The notes beneath the pieces are model-generated. The model saw only the letters and a list, made by a program, of their open reading frames with translations. It made no database searches and had not been told where the DNA came from. Below, piece by piece: positions 22,291-32,769 of a stretch of DNA of 64,000 nucleotides. The stretch spans positions 6,018 to 70,017 of the forward strand of contig VYZB01000748.1 in NCBI GenBank assembly GCA_013397455.1, read 5' to 3'. Within the stretch, counting starts at the first letter, position 1, and every line of letters starts with the position of its first letter. This stretch comes from Crotophaga sulcirostris. Its lineage: Eukaryota; Chordata; Aves; Cuculiformes; Crotophagidae. Both the position numbers and the translations under genes were made by a program.

Positions 22291-22723
22291 TACATAGCTG
22301 CTTGCACTTTTATCTGAGGTTTTAACACCAGAATAATGAACTGCAAGCCCTGTTTTACGAGTTCAGAAGTCCTGCATGGTGCTACAATCCCTTGTCTTGC
22401 CCCACCTCTGAAAAAATCCCAAGCGGGACGGATTCTTCCCTCTGTTATAGCTGCATAAATCCAGGATAATGGCATTGCCCTCCGCAAGGTTATTGCGTGT
22501 GGGCTGCAGCACGGGGAGGGAAAGGATCAGCCCTGCTACCGTGTAAATCAGAGATGCTCCAGTGACTGAGACTGTGTGACCGGGAACAGTCGCTCCTGAT
22601 CTACAGCAGATTAAGGGAATGAAAATCATCAGTCCCCGCACTGCTGTTTGGGCAGCAGAGGTGCCCAGGATTTGGCTTTCCAGATCCAGCTCCAGGAGCA
22701 GCAGAGCTCTTTGTGCACTTCCC
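22291..22723. other. Unique non-coding stretch
   Basis: I see no gene or repeat. The sequence just before the type V CR1 (22620-22723) is ordinary unique DNA. Confidence 0.45.
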
Positions 22724-23336
22724 TCCATGAGCCAGCAGTGCCCTGGTGGCCAAGAGGGCAACCGTGTCCTGGGGGGCATCCAGCACAGCATCACCAGAGG
22801 GTGAGGGAGGGGAGTGTCCTGCTCTGCTCTGCACTGGGGAGGCCCCACCTTGAGCACTGGGGGCAGTTTGGGGCACCACGGGATAAAAAGGATCTGAAGC
22901 TACTGGAGAGTGTCCAGAGGAGGGCACGGAGTTGGGGAAGGGTTTAGAGGGGAAGTGTGTAAGGAGTTACTGGGTCTGTTCAGCCTGGAGAAGAGGAGAC
23001 TGAGGGGGGACCTCATTGTGCTCTGCAGCTTCCTCACAAGGGGAGGAGGAGGAGCAGGAGCTGAGCTCTTCTCTCTGGACACGAGGGAATGGCAGAAAGA
23101 TGCGCCAGGGGAGGGTTAGGTTGGACATCAGGAGAAGGTTCTTCACCCAGAGGGTGGTGGAGCCCTGGAACAGCTCGCCAGGGAAGCAGTTCACAGCCTG
23201 ACAAAAATTCCAGAAGCATTTGGCCAGTGCCCTCAGCCCCACGTTGTGAATGTTGGGGTTGTCCTGTGCAGGGACAGGAGCTGGACTCGACGATCCTTGC
23301 GAGTCTCTTCCAGCTCAGGACACTCTATGATTCTAT
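22724..23336 (+). mobile_element. CR1 LINE fragment, type V, longest copy in the window
   Basis: About 610 bp. Coding remnants on the plus strand: '[19 protein letters not shown]' (frame at 22910-23119) and the start of the final ORF2 segment in another frame (23016-23201). It ends with the type V words 'gtcctgtgcagggacagg' and 'cttccagctcagga' and one to two octamers. Relative to the copy at 15661 it keeps about 260 bp of middle sequence and a segment at about 23190-23245. Confidence 0.94.
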
Positions 23337-23967
23337 ACAAGTAAAATAGATAGAGAAATGTAAAAAATAAACCCATTCTTTTGTTAACGCCAGGGTGTGC
23401 GATAGACTGGTCTGATTTAATAGCCCTACAGTCATTCAGTTGTTAACAAATCAATATTTTCCTAAGAAACTCTATGGCCTGCCATAAATATCTTCATAGT
23501 TACATGAACCTTATCCATATAATTCATGCACCGGGGAGGTCGTAGTGAGTCAGATGATGATGGCTGTGTCGGGGGGATATTTATTAGGAGATGATGGTAT
23601 CCGGGCAGCCTGTAAAAGGTTAAATAAAAGAAAGAAACAGGGAAACCACAGACCTGTTCATAATTCTTGTTTCCTACAGTATGCATTGCTATAAAGTACA
23701 CCTGCTTGTTATTGAGGGCTGAATCAAATGGCTTTTGGGTAATACATGGAATTTATTTGCGCTTGCAATATATAATCTAATACATATAAAATTACAACTA
23801 AATAGAAGCACTCTTGAGCTCTTGAGTAGAATTGATGTTGTGGTGAAGCAAGCAGGGTTCTGCCAGCCCGAGTGCCTCTGCCACCTCCAGAAATCCTGTT
23901 TAATCTGGGAGCGTGTTGGGTCTGACCACCTGCAGTGGAACCTGGTGTGGGTAGAGCTGCCTGTCTC
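23337..23967. other. AT-rich unique block
   Basis: 23340-23830 is AT-rich and non-repetitive ('gttaacaaatcaatatttt', 'aatatataatctaatac'). It could be conserved non-coding DNA. No gene. Confidence 0.4.
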
Positions 23968-24115
23968 GCTCCTGCCAGGAAATCTTTCAGGTTTGGGACT
24001 CTTGGAGCTTAACATAGGCTCAGATCTGATCCAAAATCTCTCTTCCTGTCCTGGATGGGTTGTGGGACATTTGCTTGATGGCCTGACACAGCTGCTTCTC
24101 ACCAACGTCCTGCCC
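23968..24115. repeat. Diverged direct duplication, copy A
   Basis: It begins 'gctcctgccaggaaat' and later has 'atctgatccaaaatctc', 'tgtcctggatgggttgtggg', 'acacagctgct' and 'accaacgtcctgc'. Each word has a counterpart 356-366 bp downstream in copy B, in the same order. Both copies are open in one frame and share a translated 'CPGW.VG....G.TQL' pattern. I do not recognise the family. Confidence 0.7.
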
Positions 24116-24253
24116 AGTTTTTCACTCTGTGCCTTTGCCCATCTAATCCATCCATGGAGCATTGCTGTGGTGTGGGAGTTTGGGGCTGGGCACTGATTTT
24201 TGCACAATTGTCATCTCTTGGGGAAGGCAGAGATAATATTTTCCTTTGATAGT

Positions 24254-24320
24254 CAGAGAATCGTGGAATGTTTTGGGTCACAATTGACCTCAAAGCCCAT
24301 CCAGTTCCAACCCCTCTGCC
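24254..24320 (-). mobile_element. CR1 tail, type I, degraded (about 67 bp)
   Basis: 'agagaatcgtggaatg' and 'ctcaaagcccatccagtt' match the type I 3' end with several substitutions. It ends at 'cccctctgcc', just before copy B of the local duplication. Confidence 0.8.
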
Positions 24321-24327
24321 TGGCCCA

Positions 24328-24487
24328 GCTCCTGCCAGGAAATATTTTGGTTTTTTTGTAGGATGCTTGGATCCTGCAAATCTGATCCCAAATTTCTATC
24401 CCTGCCCTGGCTGGGCTGTGGGATCTTCCCTCAATGGTCCCACACAGCTCCCATCAGCTGCTCCACACCAATGTCCTGCTCAGCTGG
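24328..24487. repeat. Diverged direct duplication, copy B
   Basis: Counterpart of 23968-24115: 'gctcctgccaggaaat', 'atctgatcccaaatttc', 'ctggctgggctgtggg', 'acacagct' and, after about 10 extra bases, 'accaatgtcctgc'. The CR1 tail directly upstream has no equivalent before copy A. Confidence 0.7.
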
Positions 24488-24495
24488 CTGTTGCC

Positions 24496-25619
24496 ATCGG
24501 GGGAAGCCTTCCTCGAAGATGTACCGGGAACGCGCTGTCTGGGGAGGAAATGAGCAATGCTCACATGGCAAGAAAACATCCCTATCATGCAATTATTTCT
24601 AAACATGTTATTTTATGATCCTTCAAAAAAACCCCTGCAGAATAAGAGAGGAGGAGGAAAAGTGAGCAATCAGGGAATCATTCTCAGTTTAAATTGCCCT
24701 CAGGAAACGAATGTGTCAGAGTAGATTGAAAGATGGTGTTATCCCAGGAGAGTGAAAGAGAGACAGAAACAAATAGAGACAAGGAAGCTGTCGGAGCAAA
24801 AGATGGAAAAGCTCTGTACGACCCGAGCGGATCGCTGGTGGCGATGGGCTCTGGATCCTCTCTGCTGTGGTGCGACTCTGTTCAGACCTAGCTGTGCTTT
24901 ATTAAGAACAGATCTATAAATAGCATGTGGAGGTAAATAAATGACAAATAGATGGTTTAATAAATGGGGATTTAATTGCTAGAGAACCCAACAGCTCAAT
25001 AAACTGCTGCTTTACTGCCTCTAGGGCTTTTTTTTTTTTCTTTACCACTGTAGACTGAAGCATAACAACTCCTGTCCTTATAGCTATGCACCCCACACAG
25101 GCCATCATGCCTGGACATGGCTATGAAGTGGTGATTTTGCCTTTATAAATAAATTATAAATGAACCATCACCTAAATGAGCCACTGAGCTTCTGATCCAG
25201 GACTTGACTTGCCCGCCCCCCCTGTGGCACGTACCAAAGCTCTGCTTTTACCCAGAGGCTCCTGTTTCCTGATACCCACTTGACAACAGGAATATCCTTT
25301 GGGTGTCCAATTTTCTCCTGAATTGTCTGTTCCCTGTGTCTGTAATTGCAGGGAGCCACAGCAGCTGTGCCTCTGCCTTTGATTAGTACATAAAATCCAC
25401 TTCAGCCGAAGTGGTCCTGGATTACCCCCATTTGCTGGTGGTTTTGTTCAATGGGCTGTTCCTGGGTTGTTTAGCACTCCAAACAGAGCTCTCAACTGAG
25501 TGGTCCAGGAGGGTTGCTGGCATCCACCACTCTTCTCCATGGGCTTTATACAATTAACAGTATCTCAACTACACCTTCCCTTCTTTCTTTCTTAATAGGC
25601 ATCACCAGGCTTCAATTCA
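24496..25619. other. Unique non-coding stretch
   Basis: AT-rich at 24600-25170, with a 12-T run near 25028-25039. No gene or repeat is recognised. The sequence just before the next CR1 is pyrimidine-rich. Confidence 0.5.
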
Positions 25620-25857
25620 GTAATAGGATGAGAGGCGATGGCCAGGGGAGGTTCAGATTAGATACTGGGAAAAATTTCTTCACTGAAAGGTTCCTCAGGC
25701 ACTGGAAGAGGCTGCCCAAGGTAGTGGTGGAGTCACCATCCCTGGACCGATTTAAAAGACGAGTAGATGAGGTGCTCAGGGATCTGGTTTAGCAGTGGAC
25801 AGGAATGGTTGGATTTGACGACATCAAAGGTCTTTTCCAACCAAAGAATTCTATGAA
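25620..25857 (+). mobile_element. CR1 LINE fragment, type II, with ORF2 C-terminus and stop
   Basis: The last ~54 codons of ORF2 are still open, ending at a TAG at 25790-25792: 'GRFRLDTGKNFFTERF', 'VVVESPSLDRFKRRVDEVL'. The type II non-coding tail follows ('cagtggacagg', 'ttttccaaccaaag', 'attctatgaa'). Confidence 0.94.
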
Positions 25858-25997
25858 GTTCTGGTTTCACAAAATACATCATGCAAAAGACTGGCAAGAG
25901 GGTGGCTCAGATATTCCTGCCAGCTGTGAAAATCGGGAGTGTTACCAGTGGCTTCAACAATATTACATGGGCCTTTCACTGGAGTAAAGGAAAGGAC

Positions 25998-26070
25998 AAA
26001 TTTGGGCCATTGATCTCAATTGAGTTACCCTTCAATGGATTTACCCTGGTGTAATTCAGAGCAGGGATTT
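25998..26070. repeat. Possible ancient amniote interspersed repeat relic
   Basis: Words such as 'tttgggccattgatctca', 'gagttacccttcaatgg' and 'ttaccctggtgtaattcag' resemble a repeat common in turtle, crocodile and bird genomes whose halves are inverted ('gtgtaaatcagngtaactcc' and its complement). The identification is from memory and weak. Confidence 0.35.
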
Positions 26071-26734
26071 ACCCATCATGATTTCACCCATGACTGAACA
26101 ACTTCCCCTCCATCATCTCTGCCCGTGCCAGCAGCGTGCTGGAGAAACCCAGCAATCAAATCACTCATGTGCACTGAAACAGCTCAGCCAGGTTCTTGAC
26201 GAGCATCGCTCGCGCGCGTGCCAAGGAGCCGCGTCGAGACAAGATGATTTAAGATGTGTGTTGGAGTTCTGCGCCATATTACATCTGTTTTATCTCCCTT
26301 CAGCTGAGATGAATAATCAAGGGGAGAGCGTGCCAGGGCGATGGCAAGGGAAAAGGTGGAGATTCCTGTTAGTGCTAAAACAAGCCATGCAGCATCATCT
26401 CTAGGCAAGACAAAACATTTTTTCTCTTCCCCTCTCCTCTTTAACCACCTGTGTTCTGGCAAGAGGAGCCAGTGGAGGGGATGCATGGATGGATGTTGGG
26501 TTTCCATCAGGGTTGGGAGGGTGTTGATAAAATGACCGCAGTGCTGCCAGGTCCTCCTGGCTCTGCCACCTCCTGAGCTCTCCCTGAGCATTGGGATGAG
26601 GCTCTGGATCCTCCCTGCTCATCGCAAAGTAGAGGAGCTGCCTTTAAAAAATAGTTGAGGTCGTTTTGTTGGACTGGGAGAGCCCCATGAGAGTCAGTGC
26701 TGCTGGGATCTGAGATAGCATCCATCAACAATGC

Positions 26735-26765
26735 TTCACTGATTTACACCAACATAGCTCTTGAA
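26735..26765. repeat. Short match to the same amniote relic
   Basis: 'actgatttacaccaacat' matches the inverted half of the relic suggested at 25998 and 55922. It is too short to be sure. Confidence 0.25.
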
Positions 26766-27039
26766 CTGTAATCAAGGTTGTATTTCCAAGATAAGTGGGG
26801 TTGAACTGACAGTGGAGATGAGCTTTGCCAGGGCTGCAGGAGCCTGGTGGGGATATGGCAGCGTTGGTGGGGGCTTGATCTCATGGGAAAGGTGGGATTC
26901 AGCTGAAACACTGCCCACCGTGTGGAAGAGGAGGGGATGAGGGTCAGAGCTCCATCTCTGCTCAGGAGCGGGCTGTGAGCTGTAACAGAGCTTCAGCTCT
27001 GACCTCGAAGGTTGCTGACAAAGGATATTAATGGTTTCC

Positions 27040-27600
27040 CTAAGGGCAATGTTCAGGCAAACAGGTTTGTCATTTATTTTGCAGATTTACTGGAGTATTA
27101 TTAATTTACTAGGATAAACTCCATTAGGAGAAGGCATTCATTTCTGAAATATAACTTATTCACAGCGTCTAGACCCGCTCTTCAGACAGGGATTCCACTA
27201 GTTAAGAATTATTCAAATATTGATCTGGACATTTCTAATTAACTTTGCCCATGCATTATTATGCATATGCACAAAAATTGATTTTCGCTGGCCCAATAAT
27301 TAGATTTAATACCTGAGGTAACTTATATTTATGTGTTTAATTATTAGATTCATTAGCAATTTTAATAAATGCTATTGGCTCAGGAATTAACCACCATACT
27401 TGACACTTGTTGACTTTCCCAGCCACTGGTGAAATAACTGCAGAAGAAGAGAGACAAAAGACTTTATTCAGACTGCTTTGGAAGTAATTATCACGTTGTG
27501 CTATATAATTATTAATACATTACTTCTGATTGCAGTGTGGTTCGTTTCTGAAACCAGGGCTATCTGTGATAAACATATAAATATCTAACAGGCTTATCAG
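27040..27600. promoter_or_regulatory. Candidate conserved non-coding element, AT-rich
   Basis: About 550 bp of non-repetitive AT-rich sequence packed with homeodomain/POU-like words: 'atgcattattatgc', ATGCATATGC at 27261-27270, 'gcccaataattag', 'gtgtttaattattag' and 'ttcattagcaatttt'. No coding frame and no repeat. This is the best AT-rich enhancer-like block by eye. Confidence 0.38.
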
Positions 27601-27883
27601 GGAATGTAAAATACAAGTGAGAAGAAGCAGGCAGATGCTATGGGAGAAGGATGAGGACTAACAGTGTTCAAGTGGCAAAGCCTGGGGTGCAGAAGAGCTG
27701 GACCCCAGGTTCCAGTTGCAATAGCAAGGCAGAGGAGGGATGGGGTGACAGCAGCACGGGGACAGTGCATGGTTTGGCACGCGATCCATGAATTGCATCT
27801 CTGAGCTGGCATGGAGCAGAGACGTTCTGCTCCAGATCTTTGCAGGGCTCCAAAAGCAGCCACCTGCGCTGTGGGGAGATGAT
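27601..27883. other. Unique non-coding stretch
   Basis: Nothing recognisable. It leads into the internal CR1 fragment. Confidence 0.4.
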
Positions 27884-28124
27884 TCAACAAGGCCAAGTGC
27901 CAGGTCCTGCACTTCAGTCACAACAACCCCATGGAATGCCCCAGGCTTGGCTAAGTGTGGCTGGAAAGCTGCCTGGCAGAAAAAAAACTGGAGGTGCTGA
28001 TCGAGAGGAGCTGAACATGAGCCAGCAGTGGCCCAGGTGACCAACAGCATCCTGGCTTGGATCAGCCATGCTGTGGCCAGCAGGAGCAGGGAAGGGATCG
28101 TCCCCCTGGACTCGGCGTTGGGGA
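27884..28124 (+). mobile_element. CR1 LINE internal fragment (ORF2), no 3' tail
   Basis: This matches CR1 ORF2 rather than the 3' end: 'aaggccaagtgccaggtcc', 'gcacttcagtcacaacaac', 'gaggtgctgatcgag' and 'cagcatcctggcttgg'. It encodes the same region as 15661-15979 ('KCQVLH', 'NNPM'), with stops. It ends near 28124 without an octamer tail, so both ends are lost. The family is not assignable. Confidence 0.85.
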
Positions 28125-29141
28125 GAATCTAGGATTCTATTATCAGTGCTTTGGCAAAGGCTCCCCTCTCCCTCCTGAATGTCCGTGCTTTCCTATGGGA
28201 TCACACCTTGAAGCACCCTTATCAGCACTCAAATAAATCATCTCCTGATAATGGTGGAGTTGGACACTGTTGTTGCAGGTGTGCAACAGGTACCCCTTCA
28301 TCTGCCTTCCTGGGTACCACAGGACTCCCCAGAGGTTGCCAACCTGGGGCAGAGCCCAGCACTGCTAAAGTGGAATTGAGTTTTAAGCGAGCTGAACTAA
28401 GGCAACCTCTAAGTCACAGCAAAGGCCGAGAAATTGCCCCCATTTATATGGGGATCCATTTCTATTTTGGCATCCCAAAGCCATGAATGTCATGGAAAAA
28501 GCCCTCTTACCCAGCCATCTGGGAAGATTTGCGGTGTCGTATCTGAAATGCATCACAAAAACGCACTCATCTTTTCACCCCGATGACTTGATGCCCAAGA
28601 CGTGGCCCGTAATGACCTAACAGCCCATTTTTGAAGGGCTTGTGTCCAGCTGCTGCCGTCGCATCCCTCTCACCCTCCCCTCCCTCCCCTGCCCACGGAT
28701 GCCTGTGCAGCCGCCCAGCATTACCGAGCGTTCACTTGCAATTTGGTGCTGGGGCCATTGGGAAATTGCTGACAATTTGGATGAAAATGGTTGGAAAATT
28801 GCAGTGTTTAGGCCCATTTTGCGTGGCCGCGTATGTGCAGAAATTGCAGAGGAAACACTGGAAGAGGGCAGCGGTTCGAAATAGGTGCCGTTGTTCTGAG
28901 GGTGGTGGGTGCCCCCCCCAGTCATTATGTATTTGTAAACAAATGTGTAAATCGAGCAAAAGAAATTGTCCTTGAGGGAAGAGGAGAGCAGCTAAAAGGG
29001 TTGGGAGAAGGGAGGCACAACTGGGAGCCCAGAATGAAGCTGCTGCTGCTTCTTTGCCCCAGTCTTCAATAAAACTCACCTTGCTTAAAGATAAGGCTGT
29101 GCCCCAACGTGGGTGTCACTTGGTGATGATCAGGTGTTTAA
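28125..29141. promoter_or_regulatory. Unique block, possible conserved non-coding DNA (28560-28900)
   Basis: 28720-28870 has several near-repeats of 'gcaatttgg' / 'ggaaattgc' / 'gaaaattgcag' on a non-repetitive background. 28900-29000 is AT-rich. An 8-C run lies near 28912. No gene is recognised. Confidence 0.28.
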
Positions 29142-29188
29142 TCATAGAATCAGAGACTGATTTGGGTTGGAAGGGACCTTAAAGCCCT
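29142..29188 (-). mobile_element. CR1 tail (about 47 bp), inverted against the next CR1
   Basis: 'atcatagaatcagagactg' and 'tttgggttggaagggacc' are the type I 3' end on the minus strand. It stops after 'ttaaagccct', directly abutting a plus-strand CR1. With that copy it forms a pair with both 3' ends facing outward. Confidence 0.85.
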
Positions 29189-29618
29189 CAGGTGAGACCT
29201 CACCTGGAGCCCCGCGTTCAGTTTTAGGAGTGACCTGGAGTTGTTGGAGTGAGTCCAGAGGAGGCCATGGAGATGATCCAAAGGTTGGAGCACTTCCTGT
29301 ACGAGGACAGGCTGGGAGAGTTGGGGTTGTTCAGCCTGGAGAAGAGAAGGCTCTGGGGAGACCTTAGAGCGGTGACTGGAGAGATTGGGATGAGAAGTTA
29401 GGGAGAAATCTTTTGCTGTGAGGGTGGGGAGGCCCTGGCCCAGGTTACCCAGAGCAGTGGTGGCTGCCCCATCCCTGGAGGTGTTCAAGGCCAGGTTGGA
29501 TGGAGCTTGGAGCCCCCTGATCCAGTGGGAGGTGTCCCTGCCCATGGCAGGGGGTGGAACCAAATGGGCTATGAGGTTCCTTCCAACCCAAATCATTCCG
29601 TGATTCCATGATTCTGTG
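29189..29618 (+). mobile_element. CR1 LINE fragment, type I
   Basis: It begins inside ORF2 ('caggtgagacctcacctgg', 'gagtccagaggaggcc') and runs to the octamer tail. The coding frame 29418-29603 continues past the usual ORF2 stop position (CAG at 29523-29525) and ends at TGA 29601-29603 in the first octamer. The ORF2-derived '[14 protein letters not shown]' words are visible upstream, in another frame. Confidence 0.95.
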
Positions 29619-29839
29619 AGAAGTAAAAAACTGGAAGGGAACCCCAGATTTGTTCGGGTTTAGGTACAACACTGCTGCTTACCTCTTCCTTAAACTTGCT
29701 TTTCTTTTCCTCTCTCTCAGCATCCCTCTTTCCCACCTTCCAAGCACAGGACTCCCTGAGGTCTGCAGTTGTGAAGCAGTTTACCTTCAACCCAGAAAAC
29801 CTTGTTAAAGACCCGCGAAGGGAGGAAGGAAGGAAGGTG
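29619..29839. other. Unique non-coding stretch
   Basis: A GGAA-rich patch lies at about 29818-29845. Otherwise nothing recognisable. Confidence 0.4.
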
Positions 29840-30200
29840 GGGGAGAGCGGAATCAAACTGTTGATCGAATTAGACAAATTTTCCAAGCCTGGTTTACACG
29901 TCCAGAATGAGATGCTAATTAATGAACAGCAAAAAAAGCAGCCGGGCTCCAATTTGCATAAATATGCATTGTCAAACTGTTAGGTAAACAAAAGGCAAGT
30001 AATGGCAGCAGAAGCTGGATTCATTACGCAGCGATCCCGGCGAGGCTGTTCAGTGGGGATTACAGCCTCTGCAATTTTATTTCTTTGCTTAATTTCTCTT
30101 TCTGTCTCCAGTTAGGCTTCAATTCAACGTCTATAATCAGCGTCAGACAGAAAGCCCTGATGGAAAGCCTCAACACAAATCATGACAAAAAGAAGGCTTT
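29840..30200. promoter_or_regulatory. Candidate enhancer-like conserved block (POU, forkhead, homeodomain words)
   Basis: Non-repetitive, non-coding sequence with a perfect POU octamer ATTTGCAT (29952-29959), a second half-site 'atatgcat' just after it, a forkhead core GTAAACA (29984-29990) and a homeodomain word TAATTAATG (29916-29924), all within 75 bp. The following sequence ('cattacgcagcgatcccgg', 'ctataatcagcgtcagac') keeps CpGs. This is inference from motifs only. Confidence 0.38.
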
Positions 30201-30494
30201 TTCCTTTTGTGCTCCAGCCTCGTGCACGCAAACGTGTGCGTAGGGACTGGAAATGAAAATTTTAGGGATTTTAATAGGTGCATGTGAAAATGCATGCAGT
30301 AGATCCGTTATAATCCTTCTTAATTACAGTTAATTGGGGTTGTTGATGGTTCTGTACATTGAGAGTGGGAGCAAGGAGGTCAGTTTGTTTGGTTGTTCAG
30401 AGGGTAATTACAAACGCTGGAGTTAATGGGTCACTTGGGAGCTTCCTTCTATGCGGTCCCTGTTGATACATGGGAATGGTTGTGGTGGGAATTC
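30201..30494. other. Unique non-coding stretch
   Basis: AT-rich with no recognisable feature. Confidence 0.4.
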
Positions 30495-30905
30495 AGGGCT
30501 GGAGAACAAACGTTATGAGGAGCAGCTGAGGGCCCTGGGGCTGTTTGGTCTGGAGAAGAGGAGGCTGAGGGGAGACCTCATCGCTCTCTGCAGCTCCTGG
30601 AAAGGAGGGTGTGGTGAGGTGAGTGCTGGTTTCTTCTCCCAAGTGATAGGACGAGAGGAAATGGCCTCAAGTTGCACCAGGGGAGGTTTAGATTGGATAT
30701 TGGGAAAAATTTATTCACGAAAAGAGTGGTGAAGCACTGGACCAGGCTGCCCAGGGCAGTGGTGGAGTCTCCATCCCTGGGTGGGTTTGAAGAACATGTG
30801 GCTGTGGCTTTTTGTGACACGGTTTAGCAGACACGGTGGGGATGGTCTGATGGTTGGACTGGATGAGCTTAGAGATCTTTTCCAGCCTTAATGATACTAT
30901 GAATG
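30495..30905 (+). mobile_element. CR1 LINE fragment, type III, with ORF2 remnant
   Basis: The plus-strand frame at 30451-30732 includes '[20 protein letters not shown]' and then runs out of frame at '[10 protein letters not shown]'-like residues near 30730. The 3' non-coding part has the type III words 'gacacggtttagcagacac' and 'ttccagccttaatg'. The terminal octamer is reduced to 'atactatgaatga'. Confidence 0.93.
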
Positions 30906-32769
30906 AGCCAGACCCCTCCTGGGAGGTTTGGGGGGCCACAGGCTGTCCCCCCCACCCCAGTGCAGCAGCAGACCTATATCTCATTTCTTGGGAAATCTTT
31001 TAACCTGCTGGGTTTTCTTCCCTGTCTTTGGGTCAAAGCGGTGTCACAAGAGATTTTGGGTATAGAAACGCTCGACACTGCCCATAAAATAATCATAAAT
31101 ATCCTTTTAATTGCTAATTGAGATTCCTCCTGTCTAACTGATAGATAGATGGATGGCCAGATAGACTTGAGGAATTATGATGCTTCATTATTCACTCTTG
31201 CTATGTTTTCTTTGATGCTCTCTGGGCCATTTATTCCACCACATTAACTGATTTTTATTTTGATATTGTAATTTTCATTTGGGTAAAAGCACCCACAGGA
31301 ACTGAATGAGAACTCATCAGCATAAACTGAAAGGAGGAAATCACTTCTATTAAATATAATAGTATTTTCCTTAAATAAGAGAAGAACTCAAAATGATGTA
31401 GAGATGCAGGCCCACAAGTGAATGCAATCAAGTTGCTGCAGCTTGCAAGATTGAGCCAGGAAAACTCATGATTTCTGTGGTCTTAACTAGAGCTGGTTGG
31501 AAAATAAAGGTTTTTCTCTGAGATAAGCATCCCCTCTGTGTCTGTGGGATGTTGCTGAGGCTCACTGGAGGCCAGGTCGCAAGATCACAGTAAGGTGAGG
31601 AGCATGGGTGAGGTTGCCTTACCTTCAAGTGTAGCAAAAATCAAGGTATTTCTTCATTTCCCCTTTGTGCAGCCACAAAGAGAGGTGAATCCTGAACTAA
31701 GAGCCCCGCTAAGGGCAGGTGTCACTCGTGTTGCTGCACAAAAGGATGCTGCTCCGTGCAGCGACGGCACTTCTTGGCTTAAACATTTCCCCCCCAGCCT
31801 GATTTCAATCCATCTCAGCCGTGCCCTGCAGGGAAACATTCATGTGTGGAGCTTTCTGTTGGGGAAATTGTGTCCATTCTCTGCTTGAGAATCAGCGTGA
31901 CCTGGGAGGGCAGCAGGAGGACAATATTTCAGCGCTTTGTGGGATCGATTACTGCGGCCAGGCTCCAGTGGCTGTGATCCCTCCAGTCGTGGGCAGAGCT
32001 GGGCAGGTCAAGACTTGCAAACATTTGCATTTTGGATGGCAGCAGGAAGCTTTAAAGCAGACCAGAACACCTTGTGTCAAACGTCTCCCCATCTGCTGAC
32101 CTTTTTTTTCTGGCTTTGCTGAAGGGTTTTTTGAGCACAAAGTGTGAAAGTAAGAAACTGAAAAGCATTTTGCTGAATTGGAGAGAAAACGGGTAACGAT
32201 TCCCTAGAAGGTTTCCTGAAGCCAAGGAAATCGCGTGGAAGATTGCCCTCGTATCCTTAGGTGTGCTGCTTTCACTCAGGGTTGGCAGTGGGCTGACACT
32301 AAAGAGGAGCTTTCAGCAGACTCCAGTTGGCTCCAGCTGACCATTCAACAGCTTAAGGCTTTGCTGAATTAGGGCTTTCCAGCAGATCTTTTCAAGTTGC
32401 GTGGTTATTATTTAGATTTTCCGGTGCTTTTTATTTTGTACAAAGCTCCATTTTTTTTTTACCCCAAGGAGCTCAGTATTATGGTTTATTATTATTATTT
32501 TTTCCTATTGCAAGGATTAAACATAAATCTATCTCCTTAGGTGCATCATCCCTTCTTGGACACTGACCTCCCCATGCATGATGCCGAGCACTGAGCTTTG
32601 CTCTCTTCAGGACCATCCAGGGGCTCCTTTCCAGAGCAAGCTCTGTCCTTCCATCAGCACAGACTACACCACCCCTTCATCTCTGCCCCAGGAGGGTGCT
32701 GGGGGTGGGAAATCAGGACACTGGGAGCCAGGTCAAGTGCCTGTCATCTCACTATTGACCCATCTTGGG
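30906..32769. other. Unique non-coding stretch
   Basis: 31020-31420 is AT-rich, with GATA-like repeats at 31138-31166. A (TTA)5 run lies at about 32485-32503 and a T run near 32450. No gene is recognised. Confidence 0.5.

Larger units (their letters stand above)
25858..27039. other. Unique stretch with two weak relics
   Basis: It contains the possible amniote relics at 25998-26070 and 26735-26765 (listed separately) and a CpG-rich then AT-rich segment at 26200-26400 ('cgctcgcgcgcgtg', 'gcgccatattacatc', 'gatgaataatcaagg') that may be a conserved element. No gene is recognised. Confidence 0.45.
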
